A stretch of 64,000 bases of DNA from Hungatella sp. (lineage in GTDB: Bacteria > Bacillota > Clostridia > Lachnospirales > Lachnospiraceae): NCBI GenBank assembly GCA_022796015.1, contig JAAWHU010000002.1, forward strand, positions 1-64,000, given 5' to 3'. The notes beneath the pieces were generated by a model that was not told where the DNA came from, searched no databases, and saw only the letters and a list, made by a program, of their open reading frames with translations. The position numbers and the translations under genes are program-made. Positions 1 through 7,569 of this stretch are shown piece after piece. Within the stretch, counting starts at the first letter, position 1. Each line of letters opens with the position of its first letter.

Positions 1-218
1 CCCATAGCCTGAATCGCCATCTCCAGAGCCATATGCCCGTTCACCATGAGGGACAGCTCCGGCACATCCAGATATTCTTTTAATCTTGATTCCAGCTCCT
101 GATGATACTTTCCCATATTGGTAAGCCAGCGGCTGTCCCACAAAGGCTTTATGGCTTCTATGTATTCCTCATAAGGAGGCATGGAAGACCGGGTTACAAA
201 AATTTTATCTCCATTCAT
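1..218 (-). CDS. DegT/DnrJ/EryC1/StrS-family aminotransferase, N-terminal fragment
   Basis: The first 72 codons of a gene that leaves the window at position 1. The ATG at 218-216 follows a good AGGAGGA ribosome site about 9 nt upstream, and there is no stop. The translation (start MNGDKIFVTRSSMPP, then SRWLTNMG, then LMVNGHMALEMAI) matches the start of PLP-dependent sugar aminotransferases of the DegT/EryC1 type, where a short segment around S/TNxG precedes a conserved N-G-x-x-A-L patch. These enzymes aminate keto-sugar nucleotides during glycan synthesis. The PLP-binding lysine lies outside the window, so activity cannot be judged. With the next gene it suggests a surface or flagellar sugar locus. 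Confidence 0.75.
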   Translation of the reverse strand, partial: MNGDKIFVTRSSMPPYEEYIEAIKPLWDSRWLTNMGKYHQELESRLKEYLDVPELSLMVNGHMALEMAIQAM

Positions 219-370
219 ATCCACATTTCCTCCTGTCAACTGTCATTTTTCAGTCTGCTGCACAGCCCCTGATCCAGAATCTGCCACATTGCTTCCGTCC
301 TGCGCCCTGCCCTGACACAACTATCAGGCGCGAATATTCACCGTTACTTCCGCAATTCCATACCGGCAGA

Positions 371-1726
371 TCACCCCAATATCTCCACATCCTGTATCAT
401 CACCGGCTTCCCGGCCTCCTGACACAGCCTCACCAGAGAACTGTGATCCCCATAATAGGCGTCACACAGGGCAATGGCCCGGTCCATATCGGGCGTGTCG
501 TCATAGATTCCCCAGCCAGCCTCACAGTACTCCTTCACAATCCCCTCATACTCTTCCCACAGCTGAGGCCTCATAGCCTCTATGGTGGCCCGAATCAAGG
601 GATGAGGCCTCCACAGCAAGGCCACCTCACCGGCATTGTCCCGGAATACCCCAAGGGCATAGTTCATCTTGACAAGCATCCGCTCACTGTTCTGCAAAAG
701 CCCGGTCACGCTGGTATTGTAGAGGATAATCTTCTTCCAGCTGCCATCCGGCTTCTCAATCACCTTCTGCCACTCCTTCGGCACTTCCACATTCTCTTTC
801 CTGGTGCTTAAGACCTTATCCACCTTAGGCGACCCCAGCCCCAGAATCTTCCCGTCCCAGTACGCCCTGTCAGCCGATGTGGTCTTACTAAACTCTGTCA
901 GCACATCCACATAGATCTGCCGCATCTTCTCTGACTGTACAATTACCTTATCTGCATAAAGAACTGCCGGATTCGTGCAAAAATGCGCCATTCCTTCTAC
1001 TGCTTCTTTATTGTCCGGTTCTATCTCACCCAATATAAAATAAGGTATATATACTAATTGATCTGTATATTGTTTTAAATTCTTGGAATAAAAGAAAGGA
1101 TGAACACTGGTCAAATAGTTGCACTCATCATAGGGGTTATGTATAAAGATCATATCCGGCCTGTGGTGCTCAAAGTCGTAATCCTTATAGCTGGTTACCG
1201 GCACATAGTCCGGGTACAGATCACCCTCGTAGTGTTCCTCCCGAAAACTTCCATCTGGATTCTTTGTATAATATGGAATGGGAATCACATAAGCGTCGCA
1301 ATCCGGATCTTCATCTGCCGCTTTCCAGACGCTCTCAAGAGAATCCCACATAGATGCTTTATATGGAAGAAAGACCGCTTCCGTGCGGACTTTCATATCA
1401 TTTTTAATACTGTTTTCAACCTGAATCAGAGACTTGCGCAGGTTCTTGTAAGCCCGGCCTGCATTCATGGACTGTCCCTGACCTAAAAGCGCGTAGAGTT
1501 CATAGACGGTCTCGCAGTACCCCTCCAAAAGAGTGACTGTCACAAATCCTTCGCCCTCCGTCTCCTCTATGGTCTCGCCCAGATTAATGGCGCTTTCCTG
1601 ACACTGAGCCAGCAATTCCTGTGCACTTTCATACAGCCCCTTTTCTATGGCCCTTTTGATGCCCTCATGGACCTGGCCTAAGAGTCTTATAAGCTCCAAT
1701 GCCTGTTCCTTCTGTGCCTTCCTCAT
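371..1726 (-). CDS. CDP-glycerol glycerophosphotransferase-like protein
   Basis: A 451-residue soluble protein with no signal peptide. Residues 1-110 are helical and Glu/Leu-rich. The rest resembles a GT-B fold of the TagF/CDP-glycerol transferase kind: a FLPYKASMWDSLESV motif, an IPIPYYTKNPDGS segment, a FIHNPYDECNYLTSV loop, then a C-terminal half with ILYNTSVTGLL and a WRPHPLIRATIEAMRP motif (HP-x-(9)-RP is typical of the nucleotide-glycerol site), and YGDHSSLVRLCQEAGKPV at the end. The family assignment is from recognised motifs, not alignment. It follows the TnpB-like locus in the same direction and precedes the aminotransferase by about 150 bp, so a shared role in surface or flagellar glycan synthesis is inferred. 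Confidence 0.6.
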   Translation of the reverse strand: MRKAQKEQALELIRLLGQVHEGIKRAIEKGLYESAQELLAQCQESAINLGETIEETEGEGFVTVTLLEGYCETVYELYALLGQGQSMNAGRAYKNLRKSLIQVENSIKNDMKVRTEAVFLPYKASMWDSLESVWKAADEDPDCDAYVIPIPYYTKNPDGSFREEHYEGDLYPDYVPVTSYKDYDFEHHRPDMIFIHNPYDECNYLTSVHPFFYSKNLKQYTDQLVYIPYFILGEIEPDNKEAVEGMAHFCTNPAVLYADKVIVQSEKMRQIYVDVLTEFSKTTSADRAYWDGKILGLGSPKVDKVLSTRKENVEVPKEWQKVIEKPDGSWKKIILYNTSVTGLLQNSERMLVKMNYALGVFRDNAGEVALLWRPHPLIRATIEAMRPQLWEEYEGIVKEYCEAGWGIYDDTPDMDRAIALCDAYYGDHSSLVRLCQEAGKPVMIQDVEILG

Positions 1727-1759
1727 AGAATCCCGGTCTCCCTTTTACGTCTTTTTTTG

Positions 1760-2136
1760 AATAATATGGAATATTGGTCACCTAAAAGGTGATGCGGACA
1801 TTGCCGCTTCGCTCCCTGCTACGTCAGAATCTCCGGCAAAATCCCGAAGCTTCTGTTCCCAAGGTCCTGGCCTACCCAATGCGCAGGCGGGGGACATCCA
1901 TATGTCCTCATCCTGCCTTCTAATGCCGCATTCCTGCTGCCGTCTGATCATCCCACCGGGCGTTTTTTGCCCCGTGGCTCAGGCCGCTGCATTTTTTATA
2001 TCATGAACACATGATTCGGTCCTTTTTATGTCTTCTGTGATTCCAGAAAACCAGGTAAAATGCCGGCTTAACCGCCTTCATTTATCCGCTCATCTGTCCT
2101 TATGATCCATGATTTTTATATCTGTCTTTTCTGCCA
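1760..2136 (-). ncRNA. Candidate structured RNA (omega-RNA-like) downstream of the TnpB-like gene
   Basis: About 400 bp follow the TnpB-like stop codon with no convincing ORF. Read on the minus strand they hold a dense series of stem-loops: ATCATG-TGTT-CATGAT near 2010; CCAC-GGGGC around an A-rich loop closed by GCCC-GGTGG near 1950-1978; GGACAT-ATGG-ATGTCC near 1889-1904 inside a GCAGG/CCTGC stem; an 11-bp stem with two mismatches near 1822-1852; GCGG-CAATGT-CCGC near 1795; and TCACC-TTTTA-GGTGA at 1779-1793. TnpB genes are normally followed by their guide RNA, which ends in a variable guide. Position and folding fit that, but no guide boundary or target could be established here. Confidence 0.4.
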
Positions 2137-3531
2137 TCAGCCTTCCCTGCGCCCTCTGGCCTCTTCTCCCCGCCGCTTCACATTGCACGCGGCATTCTGC
2201 TTTTTGTCCGCCTTATATCCGCAGTAAGGACATGTAAATACATCTCCACCAGGAGCCCCCTGAGCTTCTTCACTCTGCCGGCCAGCATCACTGCCTTCCT
2301 GAGCCGCATTTCGTTTACCGGATATCCCGCCCCAGATCTCTTTGCATCGGCTGCAAGTCCTGCCTATATCCTTTGACGGCACCTCCACCAGTTCTATGGC
2401 CTGTTCCCGGCATTTTTGGGTCAGGCGGCTGCAGATATATCCCCTCTGCCATGTGGAAGCCAGATGGTTCATCTTCCTTGACGGCCCTGATGTGCCTGAC
2501 CTTGGAAGCCTGGGATAATAGACTGCCTTCGGCTTTTCTTCCTTTATAAAACGGTTCAGCTCCTGGTTAATATATCCGTGGAGCTGCCCGGTCAGCCGTT
2601 CTTTGTTGGCATAATACTTCTTTCTGCCTGGATTGGCCTGACGGTTCTGATTGTAAATAGTGCTCTGTTCCTGAAGCCAGTCGGAGAGCTTGGCCTGATA
2701 CCGGCCTAATTCTTCTCCGTATTCATGGCCCTCATCTGTCACCAGCATTGTCAGCATCCCAAAAGAGACGCCCACTCTTTTTTCGTGGTCTCTGTGCCCT
2801 TTTACCGCCACATCCACGGGAACCCTCAGTTCCACCCTGCTTTCTTCCGCAAAAAGGCGGATCTGAATCTGTCTTGTGTAAGTGTTGCCGTCTGTCAGAG
2901 GAATAAAGATTCGTTTCCTCTTTTCTTTTATGGAAATGTAAATGCCATGGTCTTTGTAGCGGTAAGCGCGCTCCGTCATGGAAAATCCTTTCACCTCATC
3001 GGTGTGAGGCGCTTTATGAAGCTTTCTCACCTGCCTGCACAGATAACCGTTTGCTTTTTCCACGTCCACATCTGCCGCAAGGGCATCGTAGTGACAGCGG
3101 ATCTCCTTGGGAAGATTGAGAGGGGAACCGTTGAGCACAGAATCTAAAGCATTGTTGACCTTAATCAGGTATCTGAGAAAATGCCTCTCCTCCTCTGTCA
3201 GGCCCTGATTCTTACTGATATTATTGAGAATCAAAGTTTTGGTTCTGGTCCACTGACTTTTGATGTCTCCCAGCGCCTCAAAAACTGCAAGGTAAAAATA
3301 GACGGAAGGCATCTTTAAGTTCTCCCTCAGGCCGCTGCGGGTCATCTCGTTCTGTATGGTGTAACCCGGGTAAAGCTTAGACAGGCTTCTGATCCCGCCA
3401 TAGCGCCGGTACACATAGTTCTTAACCTTACCATAGTCCTCCCCAATCTCCAAAAGCTTATCCATATCTTCCTTGGAGACAGGAAATTTATTGTATTGAC
3501 GGACAATCTTACACACAGTCTCCTGGGGCAT
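2137..3531 (-). CDS. TnpB-like protein with degenerate RuvC catalytic site (putative nuclease-dead, TldR-like)
   Basis: A 464-residue protein with the TnpB layout: helical/WED-like N-terminal half (residues 1-245), RuvC I at 252-262, bridge/linker helices 275-335, RuvC II at 335-343, a two-CxxC zinc finger (C393/C396 and C434/C437, with an unusually long 37-residue gap), and RuvC III at 441-451. TnpB and Cas12 use D-E-D. Here RuvC I reads VGVSFG (Ser256 for Asp), RuvC II reads VYYPRL (Pro340 for Glu), and RuvC III reads DKKQNAACN (Lys444 at the Asp position two before Asn). All three metal ligands appear lost while the frame and zinc finger remain intact, which argues against simple decay. 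The start has a GGAAGGTG ribosome site. The likely activity is RNA-guided DNA binding without cleavage, as in TldR repressors; this is inference. Confidence 0.75.
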   Translation of the reverse strand: MPQETVCKIVRQYNKFPVSKEDMDKLLEIGEDYGKVKNYVYRRYGGIRSLSKLYPGYTIQNEMTRSGLRENLKMPSVYFYLAVFEALGDIKSQWTRTKTLILNNISKNQGLTEEERHFLRYLIKVNNALDSVLNGSPLNLPKEIRCHYDALAADVDVEKANGYLCRQVRKLHKAPHTDEVKGFSMTERAYRYKDHGIYISIKEKRKRIFIPLTDGNTYTRQIQIRLFAEESRVELRVPVDVAVKGHRDHEKRVGVSFGMLTMLVTDEGHEYGEELGRYQAKLSDWLQEQSTIYNQNRQANPGRKKYYANKERLTGQLHGYINQELNRFIKEEKPKAVYYPRLPRSGTSGPSRKMNHLASTWQRGYICSRLTQKCREQAIELVEVPSKDIGRTCSRCKEIWGGISGKRNAAQEGSDAGRQSEEAQGAPGGDVFTCPYCGYKADKKQNAACNVKRRGEEARGRREG

Positions 3532-3568
3532 GTCACCTTCCTTTTTGACAATCCTCTCACATCTATTT

Positions 3569-3594
3569 GTCCCAAAAAGTGTACTTTTTGGGGA
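3569..3594 (+). repeat. Left recombination-site-like palindrome (site 1)
   Basis: A 26-bp dyad. Arms CCCAAAAAGT and ACTTTTTGGG (perfect over 10 bp, 3571-3592) flank a central GT dinucleotide at 3581-3582. Twelve-bp arms around a 2-bp core is the architecture of Hin/Gin invertase crossover sites. It lies about 40 bp upstream of the TnpB-like start codon, and also gives the mRNA leader a strong stem-loop without a U-tract. Confidence 0.7.
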
Positions 3595-3707
3595 ATCAAA
3601 ATTGGGGACAAAAACAAATATATTCTAATACAATATCGTCAAAAAATCAAGAAACTTAACGTCTTTTTCTGTCCAATTTGTTCCATAGAAAGGATTCCCC
3701 AAAAAGT
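3583..3707. other. Predicted invertible DNA segment carrying a promoter
   Basis: The stretch between two oppositely oriented, nearly identical 26-bp sites (positions 3573-3598 on the plus strand and 3693-3718 on the minus strand differ at a single base). It is much more A+T-rich than its surroundings, encodes nothing convincing, and contains a promoter that points at the TnpB-like gene in the present orientation. A Hin-type recombinase gene ends 8-10 bp beyond the right site. The non-palindromic GT core is in inverted orientation in the two sites, which is the arrangement that gives inversion rather than deletion. Inversion itself is a prediction. Confidence 0.65.
3622..3650 (-). promoter_or_regulatory. 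Promoter inside the invertible segment, facing the TnpB-like gene
   Basis: On the minus strand a -35 TTGATT (3650-3645) and a -10 TAGAAT (3627-3622) are separated by exactly 17 bp. Transcription would begin near 3615, cross site 1 and reach the TnpB-like start at 3531 with a leader of about 85 nt. Inverting the segment would turn the promoter towards the 3' end of the recombinase gene, antisense to it. Confidence 0.55.
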
Positions 3708-3721
3708 ACGCTTTTTGGATC
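3696..3721 (-). repeat. Right recombination-site-like palindrome (site 2)
   Basis: Inverted partner of site 1. Read on the minus strand it is CCAAAAAGC-GT-ACTTTTTGG followed by GGAATC, so the central GT and 25 of 26 bases match site 1. Its own dyad is slightly imperfect (C for T beside the core). It starts 8 bp past the stop codon of the recombinase gene. Confidence 0.7.
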
Positions 3722-3728
3722 ATTGATT

Positions 3729-4346
3729 TCACCGCCTTTTCCGCATCTTCCTCTCCTTCCACTCCTTCCCCTTCCTGTAAAACGTAGATGCAGGCATTCC
3801 GCACAGTTTTGCCGCCTGTCTTCCCGACATCTCGCCGGATGCCCATCTCCGGCATGTTTTGTCAAAATTCCTGGGGAGGGGATTGACCGGCCTTCCGAAA
3901 TGGACTCCCCGGACTTTGGCGGCTTCGATGCCTTCCCTCTGCCGTTCCCTAATATTTTTCCGCTCATTTTCGGCCACAAAGGACAGTACCTGAAGAACGA
4001 TATCACTTAAGAAGGTGCCCATAAGATCTTTCCCACGCCGGGTATCCAGAAGGGGCATGTCCAGAACCACTATATCCACCTTTTTCTCCCGAGTCAGCAT
4101 TCTCCACTGTTCCAAAATCTCTTCATAGTTGCGTCCCAGACGGTCAATGCTTTTTATGTACAGCACATCGTCTTCCCTCAGCTTTTTCATGAGGCGCATA
4201 TACATAGGGCGTTCAAAATCCTTACCTGACTGTTTGTCCACATAGATATTTTTCAGTGAAAGCTGCATCTGGGTAAGAGCCAGCAGCTGACGGTCTTCTT
4301 TCTGTTCCTTTGTGCTTACACGGGCGTATCCATACAAGTTGCTCAT
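3729..4346 (-). CDS. Small serine recombinase (Hin/resolvase type DNA invertase)
   Basis: 205 residues, the normal size for Hin, Gin and Tn3-type resolvases. The N-terminal catalytic domain begins LYGYARVSTKEQ, with Ser11 as nucleophile and Arg9 beside it, followed by the conserved IYVDKQSGKDFERP, the DRLGRNYEEI arginine-containing motif and GTFLSDIVLQVLSFVAENERKNIRERQREGI helix E. The C-terminal 45 residues (from HFGRPVN, then GEMSGRQAAKLCGMPASTFYRK) form a Hin-like helix-turn-helix. It lacks the N-terminal MerR-like domain of IS607 TnpA, so it is not a typical IS607 transposase. An AGGAGGA site precedes the ATG, and a GC-rich hairpin (near 4355-4382) overlaps the leader. Its closeness to the paired 26-bp sites makes it the likely invertase. 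Confidence 0.85.
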   Translation of the reverse strand: MSNLYGYARVSTKEQKEDRQLLALTQMQLSLKNIYVDKQSGKDFERPMYMRLMKKLREDDVLYIKSIDRLGRNYEEILEQWRMLTREKKVDIVVLDMPLLDTRRGKDLMGTFLSDIVLQVLSFVAENERKNIRERQREGIEAAKVRGVHFGRPVNPLPRNFDKTCRRWASGEMSGRQAAKLCGMPASTFYRKGKEWKERKMRKRR

Positions 4347-4454
4347 GGCTTCCTCCTTCTGGGCCGGCCGCCGGGCTTGACGGCCCTGGTATAATTAGTG
4401 CGGTTTGATCTTACCTGTTTCTGTTTTCGATGGCCATAAATGGATAATAAGAAG

Positions 4455-4497
4455 TAAAAAAAAGAGCCGGGAATCTCATCTCAGGATTCCTGGCTCT
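4455..4497 (-). terminator. Intrinsic terminator
   Basis: On the minus strand AGAGCCAGGAATC pairs with GATTCCCGGCTCT (one mismatch) and is followed by a run of eight T. It is the second terminator after the sugar-binding protein gene and insulates the recombinase from the operon upstream. Confidence 0.8.
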
Positions 4498-4625
4498 GTA
4501 AAATAAAAGATTGGGGGGGATAATTGAAATCCGATATAGTAATAGGCAGTCCCATACCTGCTCCTTTTGGTATCTCACCATCTTCCCCATCATTTTAACA
4601 GATAAAAGCCAAAAATAAAAGGCGT

Positions 4626-4662
4626 AAAAATGCAGCCCCTTTCTTTTTGTGAAAGCGGCTGC
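4626..4662 (-). terminator. Intrinsic terminator of the sugar operon
   Basis: On the minus strand GCAGCCGCTTTC pairs imperfectly with GAAAGGGGCTGC and is followed by ATTTTT. It lies about 20 bp past the stop codon of the solute-binding protein. Confidence 0.75.
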
Positions 4663-4681
4663 TCTTTCTGACAAATCAGTT

Positions 4682-6361
4682 TTATTTCCCTTCAAATTCC
4701 TCAATAATCTCTTCCAAGGGCTTCAGCTTCTCCAGCTCATCCATCATGCGGTTATAACCCAGGCGGTCAAGCTCCGCCAGATAGCTGTCCCACGTGGCAT
4801 CCACGTTGATCTGCCCTAAGACGGCCTGGGTTCGGTAGTTGGATACATAGGCCTCCAAATCACTGTTGATCTCCTGCTTGATGATCTCATAGTCTGTCTC
4901 GCCGGCCAGATCCTCTTTGTAAGGCCTGTGCTGCCATTTCATCCATACGCCATCATCACTCTCAGACCAGTATTTGCTTCCTGCCTTAAAGAGGGGTTCC
5001 TCGCCGATCCATCCCGTAACCTTCTTGGTCTGGCCGAACTGGCTGAAACTCCATGTCCCCTTTTCCCCGGACTTTAAGACATTGATCTTTACAGGCGTTT
5101 CACCGGACTCGTCCCATTTCCAGTCAACATCCTTCTCCCCCATGAACATGGCAGCCGTCACATCCGTGTTGTCGCTGCCAAACAGGGTATAATCTACGAA
5201 CTGTAAAATTCTGGCCAGTTTGCCGTCGTCTACGTTGGCATTGACATAGAACTTTCCGTAGGCCGGGGAAGGATTCACCGTAGCGCTCACTTCACCGCCA
5301 TCTGGCTTTATCCCCGGCGTCATAAGGATTTTGGCATTGGGATCTCGCTCCATAATGGTGAGGGGCGGACGGTCGGAGGCCCAGCTGTTTAAGGCGTTGG
5401 TGGATGTGATCCAGTATCCGGCTACGCCTGTATTTACCTTATCCCAGGCAACGTTTCTGTCATTGTTGATGATCTCAGGATCCAGCAGATTCTTTCCGTA
5501 CAGCTCCTGGAACCCTTTTAAGAAATCCTTGTATTTCTCCATGGCATAGTACTGCTCTGCCCTTCCCTTCTGATTGTTGATCCCCGTATTGAATCCGTAG
5601 GCGGAAAAGAAGGCTCCCTGGGCAATGTTGGGATTGGTTGCTCCTCCCACGGCTCCTATGGTATCATTCTTGCCTGTGCCATTGGGATCCTTGTTGACAA
5701 ATGCATCCATGATCTCCATGAATTTGCTTAGTTCGATCCCATCGTCAGCCACATAAAGCCTGTCCGACACCTGCTCCACGTTAACGCCTAAGTCGATTCC
5801 CAAATTCTCGATCCAGTCATAGCGGTAGAAATCTCCAGGAAGATAGTAGTCCACGAACTGGAAGGTCAGGCCTGTCAGGTAGATAAACTCATCTTCATTT
5901 TCCGGATTTAAGGTCTGTTTGTACAGGAGCGGATACTGGTCGTAATGCTCCATAAGCCTGGGACAGTACTTCTCTGCCATTTCCCTTGGAATGGTGCGGA
6001 TCAGCTCCTGCTCCCTCATCCAGCTGGGTGTCTTTACCTCCGTCCACATGCAGTCCGGCATCTCCCCGGAAGCCAGCAGAAGATCCACTGTGTCCGATGT
6101 CTCCGCTTTCTCCACGGTCAGATTAATATTCAGGGCATCCTCGATCATCCTTTCCACATAGGAGCCATCCTCATAGTCCGCATAGCACCACTGCCCTGTA
6201 TAAGTGATGTCATAGGTCTTTTCAGGATCTTCTTCCCCGCTGCTTCCTCCCTTTTGGGACTCTCCCGAGCTGCCGGAGCCTCCCGAATCCCCAGAACACC
6301 CTGACAGTACCAGAGACACCCACAATCCTGCTGCCAAAACTCTCTTAATATGTTTTCTCAT
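4682..6361 (-). CDS. Extracellular sugar-binding lipoprotein (ABC transporter, YtcQ/LplA type)
   Basis: A 559-residue secreted lipoprotein. The signal peptide ends in a lipobox (LVLSGC, Cys22), followed by a Gly/Ser/Glu-rich tether to about residue 50, then a family-1 solute-binding fold. The segment KDPNGTGKNDT near residue 225 matches the D-x-N-G-x-G-x-x-D motif common in the large YtcQ/LplA binding proteins that work with LplB/YtcP permeases. GAAAGGAG precedes the start. It is the last gene of the minus-strand operon that begins with the beta-galactosidase, separated from the sialidase-like gene by a short MITE-like repeat. It probably captures an oligosaccharide or glycan fragment for the two permeases; the ligand is not readable. 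Confidence 0.85.
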   Translation of the reverse strand: MRKHIKRVLAAGLWVSLVLSGCSGDSGGSGSSGESQKGGSSGEEDPEKTYDITYTGQWCYADYEDGSYVERMIEDALNINLTVEKAETSDTVDLLLASGEMPDCMWTEVKTPSWMREQELIRTIPREMAEKYCPRLMEHYDQYPLLYKQTLNPENEDEFIYLTGLTFQFVDYYLPGDFYRYDWIENLGIDLGVNVEQVSDRLYVADDGIELSKFMEIMDAFVNKDPNGTGKNDTIGAVGGATNPNIAQGAFFSAYGFNTGINNQKGRAEQYYAMEKYKDFLKGFQELYGKNLLDPEIINNDRNVAWDKVNTGVAGYWITSTNALNSWASDRPPLTIMERDPNAKILMTPGIKPDGGEVSATVNPSPAYGKFYVNANVDDGKLARILQFVDYTLFGSDNTDVTAAMFMGEKDVDWKWDESGETPVKINVLKSGEKGTWSFSQFGQTKKVTGWIGEEPLFKAGSKYWSESDDGVWMKWQHRPYKEDLAGETDYEIIKQEINSDLEAYVSNYRTQAVLGQINVDATWDSYLAELDRLGYNRMMDELEKLKPLEEIIEEFEGK

Positions 6362-6391
6362 GATAATCTCCTTTCAACTCTCTGCAACCTT

Positions 6392-6472
6392 AGGTAATTG
6401 CCAAACTCAAAACTTGGCCGAATATTCTGCCCATATCTTACAGGAAAAGACCTTTGACTTTCGCAATCACCT
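6392..6472. mobile_element. MITE-like palindromic repeat, copy 1
   Basis: An 81-bp unit with terminal inverted repeats AGGTAATTGCCAAACTC and GACTTTCGCAATCACCT, containing the internal landmark GAATATTCTG and the phrase ACAGGAAAAGAC shared with the copies near 48.6 and 50.2 kb. It has no coding capacity. It sits 3 bp past the stop codon of the sialidase-like gene. Confidence 0.7.
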
Positions 6473-6475
6473 GCT

Positions 6476-7552
6476 CTACAACCTGGAAAGCTCTTTTCTG
6501 GGAATCCTCCTGATTCTGAGGCTGGACAGACAGTTCCCATCCTCCGGCCCCCCTGCACAATACCCGAGGAGCAGGGCGCTCTCCGTAAAATACATGGCAC
6601 AATAGCAGTATCCGTGATCCTCCTCGGTCTCAAAAGGGATTTCCTCGCCGAATGTCTTTCCATTATCATGGCTTACAGCCAGCACAAGAGGAGTCCTTCC
6701 TCCCGTAAAGATCTCTGTGGTCTTTTTTCTCCCATTGTATTCCGGCACCGGATTCCACACAGCGTAGATATCCTTTGTCTTCTGATCCCGCTTCATGCTT
6801 AAGGGGCTGTTGGGCGCCGTGAACCGGGAGGGCTGGGCTCCGGTCCAGGTATTTCCGTTATCCATGGAATACATCTCATACTGCCTTCCCAGGTCCGTCC
6901 TTGCAAATCCCCACAAAACCCCCGGATACAGCTCAAGAACTCCCGGCTCCTGAAGCCCTGAGCTGCAGTGTGTCAGGTGGGGCATGGAGCATTTGCCCTC
7001 TGCTGCCTTCCAGGTGATCCCGTCGTCATCGGAATAGAAGAACATGGCCTCCGACCGGCTGTCAAATCCAAAGTCTCCGGTTCTGTGGCAGGCTGCCGGA
7101 ATCAGAATCCTTCCGCTTGAAAGCCTGACCACCCTGTCATTGTTCACCACAAAAAATCCCTCCTGAGGCGTGCAGTTCACCCGCTCCCCCCAGGTCTTCC
7201 CCTCGTCCTTTGACCGTCTCAAAAACATCATTGTCTTGGTGTAGGTGCATCTGGCCAGATAAAACAGGCCCAAATCTCCGTTCTTCATACGCATCAGAGA
7301 AGCGCACATCACATTTACCACATTCTCCTCCTCGTAGTCCACAACCTTTTGGTCCCCGTAAAAGGTCCTGCCGCCATCCTCCGATACCGCCATACAGATA
7401 TCCGCGGGAGCCCAGTCCGCATAGCTTTTTCCCCTGTACTTGCTGTAGGCAAAGGCGATAGTTCCGTCCTTTCGTTTCAGGAAGGCCCCCTCGCTGTTTC
7501 TGGGATTCTCCTTATCCGGCCGAAAATCCGCCGACACACTTCCTAATTCCAT
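6476..7552 (-). CDS. Asp-box (BNR) sialidase-like protein, cytoplasmic
   Basis: 358 residues without signal peptide or membrane segment. Five Asp-box motifs (S-x-D-x-G-x-T-F/W) are visible: SEDGGRTF, SKDEGKTW, SDDDGITW, SMDNGNTW and SHDNGKTF, which define a six-bladed sialidase-type beta-propeller. Early residues include FRPDKENPRNSEGAF, where the RxP motif expected of true sialidases is not clear. It could be an exo-sialidase or another propeller glycosidase acting on imported sugar. It lies 17 bp downstream of the permease in the operon, so it acts with the transporter and beta-galactosidase. AAGGAT precedes the start. Confidence 0.75.
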   Translation of the reverse strand: MELGSVSADFRPDKENPRNSEGAFLKRKDGTIAFAYSKYRGKSYADWAPADICMAVSEDGGRTFYGDQKVVDYEEENVVNVMCASLMRMKNGDLGLFYLARCTYTKTMMFLRRSKDEGKTWGERVNCTPQEGFFVVNNDRVVRLSSGRILIPAACHRTGDFGFDSRSEAMFFYSDDDGITWKAAEGKCSMPHLTHCSSGLQEPGVLELYPGVLWGFARTDLGRQYEMYSMDNGNTWTGAQPSRFTAPNSPLSMKRDQKTKDIYAVWNPVPEYNGRKKTTEIFTGGRTPLVLAVSHDNGKTFGEEIPFETEEDHGYCYCAMYFTESALLLGYCAGGPEDGNCLSSLRIRRIPRKELSRL

Positions 7553-7569
7553 CTTTTTTATCCTTCTTT

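Larger units (their letters stand above)
4347..4681. other. Intergenic region with two minus-strand terminators
   Basis: No reliable gene. A possible 97-codon frame across 4411-4704 has no ribosome site and reads through both terminator hairpins, so I do not accept it. The stretch between the hairpins (about 4498-4625) could hold a short transcript but shows no family I recognise. Confidence 0.5.

Noticed and set aside
3729..4346. Reading the recombinase plus TnpB-like gene as an ordinary IS607 element
   Set aside because: The recombinase has its helix-turn-helix at the C-terminus like Hin and lacks the N-terminal MerR-like domain of IS607 TnpA; about 200 bp with paired inverted sites separate the genes, and the TnpB-like protein is catalytically degenerate. 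A decayed IS origin for the TnpB part alone remains possible.
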